Origin: Atrina japonica
Lineage: Eukaryota; Mollusca; Bivalvia; Pterioida; Pinnidae
Direction of reading: 5' to 3'
Length of the DNA stretch: 64,000 bases
NCBI GenBank assembly: GCA_030159075.1
Contig: BROG01000006.1
Coordinates: 3,690,501-3,754,500 of the forward strand
In this document: positions 61,301 through 64,000 of the stretch, one piece after another
How positions within the stretch are numbered: the stretch's first letter is position 1
How the letters are laid out: each line of letters begins with the position of its first letter
Notes under the pieces: model-generated
What the model was told of the DNA's origin: nothing
Databases searched by the model: none
The model's input: the letters and a program-made list of their open reading frames with translations, nothing else
Position numbers and translations under genes: made by a program

Positions 61301-62340
61301 CATAGGACATAATAAACCTAATGAGGATTTGTTTGGTAGCATATTAGCAATGTACATGTACATAATCAGTACACACACCGCAAATGATATAAAATGTGAT
61401 TAAATAAAACACACAACTGACACTTGGGCACGTGATCCATATTTGATATTTAAATCACACGACAGTCTCTGAAGTTTTTACCGATTTTACTTTTTATTTT
61501 ACAGATAAAATGGTGTAGGATCGGCGAAAAAAATAGGGTCGGTCGGGAAACCCTAAACAGACATATATTTTTTTTTGGCCTAATCGTAAAGATTCTGCTC
61601 ATATCGGGAAGTTATGCGAGACACAAACAAAATGTCAGAATTGCAGTCATAACTTAAACGTGCATTGCAGAGGAGGTAATAAAGTACTGTACAAGCAAAT
61701 GTTTTGCGGACTGAGACTAGGCCATAACAACTAGGGTTGTACATTGAACTCAATCACAAAGCTTATCCATTATTCAGATAATGTGAACTGCACGAAGTGA
61801 TAGATACACTGGAATAGAGTAAAATAGATTAGCATAAACACAGTGTTGCATTTATTTCATGAGTAATAAATAACACATAAGATTCTATTTAAGTTTTAAC
61901 ACCAAGGAAACGGTCAGCCACTCAATATTTTATTCAATAATCTCTTCTAACTATAAATACATGTATATCAAGGGGTTTTAAGATGTCTAGGCTACTGACA
62001 CCTGCCCAAGTCCTAAATGTTGAACCCAACTCAGTACAAGAAAAAGAAGAAGAAGAAGATGACGACGATAATGATGAAATTGGAAAACTTGCTCCCAATC
62101 TGTTTGCAGTTCAATACATTCATAACATTGTATATGAAAATGAATCTCTTGAAACTAAACATTCCAAAAAGAGTGTGAAAGATCCATGAATGACCTAGTA
62201 AATAATAAAATTCATTATTGTATACGTACAACGTGAACCAGACGCAGTGATGTGGTATCACCTGTTTCTTCCAGTGATTTTACTGACACTGACAGTACTC
62301 CTGTCAAAAGGACAATGACACGCGTCATATCATGAACCAT
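40173..62340 (-). CDS. ACP2: Histidine acid phosphatase, lysosomal/prostatic type, single-pass membrane protein
   Basis: Exons in transcription order: 62340-62230, 56766-56671, 56436-56344, 55466-55314, 54495-54397, 51995-51909, 48963-48834, 48313-48225, 47812-47629, 46535-46428, 40309-40173. They give 1287 nt, 428 residues plus TAA; human ACP2 is about 423. A hydrophobic signal peptide follows the first Met ([13 protein letters not shown]). Catalytic RHGDRSP is at residues 40-46 (nucleophile His41), the third active-site Arg in IRSTD at 104, and HD at 287-288. N-glycosylation sequons NLT, NNT, NKT and NDT are present. Exon 11 encodes the membrane span and a short tail with YRPV (418-421), like the YRHV lysosomal sorting signal of ACP2. 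It hydrolyses phosphomonoesters at acid pH. The symbol marks the closest vertebrate type; one-to-one orthology against ACP3/ACP4 was not tested. A second in-frame Met is at residue 5. Confidence 0.95.
40266..40513 (-). repeat. Three tandem copies of the acid phosphatase last-exon acceptor region
   Basis: Units at 40266-40344 (the real exon start and its acceptor), 40345-40434 and 40435-40513 share the TTTTAG acceptor, the first codons of the membrane span and about 35 bp of upstream intron. Read on the minus strand in the exon's frame, the distal copy codes [14 protein letters not shown] then N, I and stop; the middle copy codes [13 protein letters not shown] then stop. Both would replace the tail. 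Confidence 0.85.
40821..41001. mobile_element. Tigger/pogo-like short element, GAGACCAC family
   Basis: TACATTGGAACCTGTCTTCA at the left, AAGGTTCCACTGTA at the right, with GAGACCAC words inside. It lies in the last intron of the acid phosphatase gene. Confidence 0.7.
41449..41932. mobile_element. Tigger/pogo-like element, 484 bp
   Basis: TACAGTCAAAACTTGTTATG at the left and GATTTGACTGTA at the right, with GGTAACTCAAG and TTATCTCGAGG words inside. No coding capacity. Confidence 0.65.
42941..43274. mobile_element. 334 bp inverted-repeat element with about 43 bp ends
   Basis: TAAAACCACGGTCCCAAATT at the left matches the inverse CGATTCATGACCGTGGTTTT at the right, and ATGCTCTTT / AAAGAGCAT continue the pairing. 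An inner pair (GCCTCAATCTGATTGG / TGGCTGAGGC) lies in the centre. Confidence 0.75.
43375..43460 (-). mobile_element. tRNA-like SINE head, minus strand
   Basis: On the minus strand it has an A-box-like segment and a B box GGTTCGAATCC at 43394-43404. No extended body could be matched to the other SINEs here, so it may be a short fragment. Confidence 0.5.
44194..44638. mobile_element. Tigger/pogo-like element, TATAACGAATT family
   Basis: TACAGTAAAACTTGAATATA at the left, GCAAGTTTTACTATA at the right; TATAACAAA and ACGAATT words recur inside both ends. Confidence 0.7.
44930..45870. repeat. 56 bp minisatellite, about 16 copies
   Basis: Units carry ATAGTGTTTATATGGTCCCT, ATATTTACATGTGTAAGTAG and TATAAAATATCAAAAT with small length changes in the last part. 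It lies in the last intron of the acid phosphatase gene. Confidence 0.93.
46588..46817 (-). mobile_element. tRNA-derived SINE, same family as 6497
   Basis: On the minus strand it runs from a tRNA-like head (GGCCTCCATGGCTGAGTGGT, B box GGTTCGAGTCC) through the shared body (GTTTACCAGTTTACTTGCGG) to GTGTGACGTAAAAC. Confidence 0.9.
47228..47363. mobile_element. Foldback element, second copy
   Basis: Arms with GGGTATGACAAAGGAATCTC and inverse, as at 2386-2528, bounded by ATCAACCCCT and AGGGGTTGAT. It lies in the acid phosphatase gene between exons 9 and 10. Confidence 0.88.
48609..48785 (+). mobile_element. tRNA-derived SINE, third family
   Basis: TGGGTAGTGCAGTGGTTAAC (A box) and AAGTTCGATGG (degenerate B box) are followed by TCCAGCACTCCTGTTTCCTC and a body unlike the others. 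It ends about 50 bp before the exon at 48834. Confidence 0.7.
50327..50509. mobile_element. Tigger/pogo-like short element, CTATAGCGA family
   Basis: TACAGTAAAACCTGCTATAG at the left and CAGGTTTCACTGTA at the right. Nearly identical to 15789-15969, so the family was active relatively recently. Confidence 0.85.
50683..50815. repeat. Diverged copy of the 28915 repeat
   Basis: Shares GAGCACATCACACTGCATGG-like sequence, CAGATGCTGACC and CATCCAGCCACAAAAGCTA with the copies in CISD3. Confidence 0.7.
51072..51750 (-). mobile_element. tRNA-derived SINE split by another element
   Basis: The 3' body (51072-51200) and the tRNA-like head (51620-51750, B box GGTTCGAGTCG on the minus strand) match the SINE at 46588, interrupted by about 400 bp of foreign sequence. 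Confidence 0.8.
51211..51609. mobile_element. Inverted-repeat element nested in a SINE
   Basis: Left end TATAGTTGTTTAATTTCATG pairs imperfectly with right end GCAAATAAAGCAACTATA, and inner TTTTGCGG / CCGCAAAT also pair. Flanks carry GTACATG on both sides, a possible target duplication. Confidence 0.6.
52590..52685. repeat. Dispersed repeat shared with 58375-58470
   Basis: GCACGGGGGAAAAACG, TTCCTCACT, GGTGACAAGTAG and TTACTCTAGTCAGTGTAA occur in the same order at both places. The type of repeat is unknown. Confidence 0.7.
52797..53065 (-). mobile_element. tRNA-derived SINE with long body
   Basis: The minus-strand head has A-box-like CTGGATCAGTCGGTAGCGC and B box GAGTTCGAGTCC. The body ends in GTGGGACGTTAAATAAC, whose tail also appears at 20353 (TTTAACGTCCCACTCAAGAA) and, degenerate, at 63700. 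Confidence 0.75.
53541..53700. mobile_element. Tigger/pogo-like short element, right end lost
   Basis: TACAGTAAAACCTGCTTTAG begins it, but the expected CACTGTA end is replaced after AAGTTTCGCA. Confidence 0.7.
54830..55010. repeat. 33-35 bp minisatellite, 5 copies
   Basis: TTTCATTGCAATATACTGGT, ACACATTGTCAGG units with minor changes. Confidence 0.9.
56064..56190. mobile_element. Partial Tigger/pogo-like end
   Basis: TACAGTCAACTTTTGTTATA followed by TGATATAACAGAATTTTT and TTGATATAATGGCAT words. The matching right end is not clear, so it may be a solo end. Confidence 0.45.
56960..57600. repeat. Minisatellite carrying ACTTACCTCA (donor-like on minus strand)
   Basis: Loose units of GAAAGATAATTCTGTACCAC, TTACCTCAGACCACAAAT or TTACCTCATGATCA. 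On the minus (sense) strand of the acid phosphatase gene each reads CTGAGGTAAGT or similar, a near-consensus splice donor. Two copies in the opposite orientation lie at 58480-58545. It is in intron 1, about 190 bp upstream of exon 2. Confidence 0.85.
57605..58013. mobile_element. Inverted-repeat element, GGGCCCGAAGTCACC family
   Basis: Second copy of the element at 12921-13329, with ends GGGCCCGAAGTCACCAAATT and GTGACTTCGGACCC. Inner blocks also match. Confidence 0.85.
58790..58847. mobile_element. Right end of the 9859-type Tigger-like element
   Basis: GACTCATTGAAGTTCAACTC and AAAGTTCTACTGTA match the right end of the 1.2 kb element. No left end was found. Confidence 0.6.
59894..61581. mobile_element. 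1.69 kb inverted-repeat element, AGGCC...GGCCT
   Basis: AGGCC, an A run, TATGTCTGTTTAGGGTTTC at the left pairs with GGAAACCCTAAACAGACATA, a T run, GGCCT at the right, followed inward by AAATAGGGT on both sides. The interior holds a second palindromic element at 60563-60732 and no transposase-like frame. Confidence 0.75.
60563..60732. mobile_element. 170 bp palindromic element nested in the 1.69 kb element
   Basis: ATAGGCGTCGGAGC at the left pairs with GCTTCCGACGCCTATG at the right. The centre has two GTTGGTTTAGCCCCCCC blocks around a CACACAC/GTGTGTG hairpin. Confidence 0.7.
61983..62189 (+). other. 68-codon open frame in acid phosphatase intron 1, opposite strand
   Basis: An ATG-started frame of 68 codons with an acidic run ([13 protein letters not shown]) and then a mixed-composition segment. 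I do not recognise it; it may be chance or a remnant of a transposon protein. It begins 41 bp from the intron's donor side and lies antisense to the gene. Confidence 0.2.
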
Positions 62341-62998
<658 letters not shown>

Positions 62999-63727
62999 CT
63001 GCAGTATAAAGACTAAAGTTCAAATTCAAATACACACGTAGTCGTAGATGTAGGCCTACATTTGATTTGATCCATAATTATTTAAAAAAGTGTTCTTTAC
63101 TATGCTTCTTTATTATGATATACAGTCCGATAGTCTGAAAGCTCGATCGTTATTTTGAAGGTCTGTTACTCCAAAAATCTGTTATTCTGAAGGCCCATTA
63201 CTCTGAAAATGTGTCTGTTAATAGTATAACCTAGCTTTTATATGTTGTTCAAGTGATGCTTTGTCAGCGCAACTGAGTCAGTGTCCTGAGTGCATAAAGG
63301 AGTCTTTGTAAAACACTATTTCGAAACACATGGTCTGATATACTGAGTGCAACTTCCGAAAACCGAATCTTCTTAAAACAGTACCTAGCAATCATTTCCT
63401 GATACTGATCACATAAAAAAAAATCAGAATTTTTTCTTCTATTTTCAAGTTCCAAATAATTTAAACTTATGAATTTGTATCCCTCTACATTTTGAACTCT
63501 GGACCAATAATTGTGATCAAATGCAATAATGCGCTTTAAACAACTTCTAAATGCGCTTTTTATACTACATTGTAGCTGCTAAACAATTAATCTGGTGTTT
63601 AAATTATCAAACTCAATATATACATTTTCAAATATATGTAAGACTTAAATTGGAACAGTCACATGATAAAGTAAGTGTGAATTTTGATTTGCGTGTTTGT
63701 TGTTTTACATCCCATCAAGAATTTTTC

Positions 63728-64000
63728 ATTTTCAATTGAGGGTCACAGTTTACTAGTCCGAAGGTTCACTAGTCCGAATTTTGGTTCACCAGTCTGAAGG
63801 TTCACCAGTGCAATGGTTCACCAGTCCAAAGATACACTAGTCCTAACTTCTAAGGTTCACAAGTCCGAAGGTTCACCAGTCCGAAGGTTCACTAGTCTGA
63901 AGGTTCACTAGTCTGAAGGTTCACCAGTCCGAAGGTTCACTAGTCTGAAGGTTCACCAGTCCCAAGGTTCACTAGTCCGAAGGTTCACCAATCCGATAGT
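63728..64000. repeat. 16 bp minisatellite running off the right edge
   Basis: About 16 copies of AGGTTCAC(C/T)AGTC(C/T)GA. Length beyond the window is unknown. Confidence 0.93.

Noticed and set aside
62251..62316. Plus-strand signal-peptide-like frame [18 protein letters not shown]
   Set aside because: It is the antisense of acid phosphatase exon 1, whose minus-strand reading fits the family and its splice phases.

Overview
This is a stretch of animal nuclear DNA. It is AT-rich and its genes are split by GT-AG introns. Long introns and intergenic stretches are packed with minisatellites, tRNA-derived SINEs and short inverted-repeat DNA elements. Protein similarity and the style of the repeats (elements ending in GGTGACCTAAAAA or in a stretch reading GAGGCCCTCTTGTTT, and repeats with CAAGGGGCCATAACTC) suggest a lophotrochozoan, most likely a bivalve mollusc. 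The species assignment is inference.

Four protein-coding genes can be reconstructed exon by exon with consistent splice phases. (1) Plus strand, 1231-14162: the 3' part of an unidentified coiled-coil protein with a proline-rich tail; its 5' end is missing or outside the window. (2) Minus strand, 25669-19428: a complete nine-exon SPAG6 (PF16) gene, an armadillo-repeat protein of the ciliary central apparatus, 508 residues. (3) Plus strand, 25971-31682: a complete four-exon CISD3-type gene, a mitochondrial protein with two CDGSH 2Fe-2S domains, 186 residues. (4) Minus strand, 62340-40173: a complete eleven-exon histidine acid phosphatase of the lysosomal/prostatic type, 428 residues, with signal peptide, RHGxRxP and HD catalytic motifs, one membrane span and a short tail carrying a YRPV sorting motif.

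Layout: genes 1 and 2 converge over a repeat-filled 5.3 kb interval. Genes 2 and 3 are head to head and share a 301 bp promoter interval holding a GTTGCTA/TAGCAAC palindrome that may be an RFX-type ciliary site. Genes 3 and 4 converge over 8.5 kb of repeats. Right of gene 4 lie its upstream region, a long CT microsatellite and a 16 bp minisatellite running off the edge.

The most notable observations concern repeats that copy splice sites. In the acid phosphatase gene the start of the last exon, including its 3' splice site, is present three times in tandem; use of the extra copies would give proteins that end in or just after the membrane span without the YRPV tail. In the coiled-coil gene a 47 bp minisatellite begins at the 3' end of an exon and repeats its 5' splice site about fourteen times. 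The mobile-element fraction includes at least 15 Tigger/pogo-like short elements (TACAGT ends), several nested insertions, an 889 bp element with 11 bp ends and a 5 bp target duplication supported by a related empty site, and a 58 bp foldback flanked by a 9 bp direct repeat. I saw no viral genes, toxins, CRISPR arrays or functional RNA genes.
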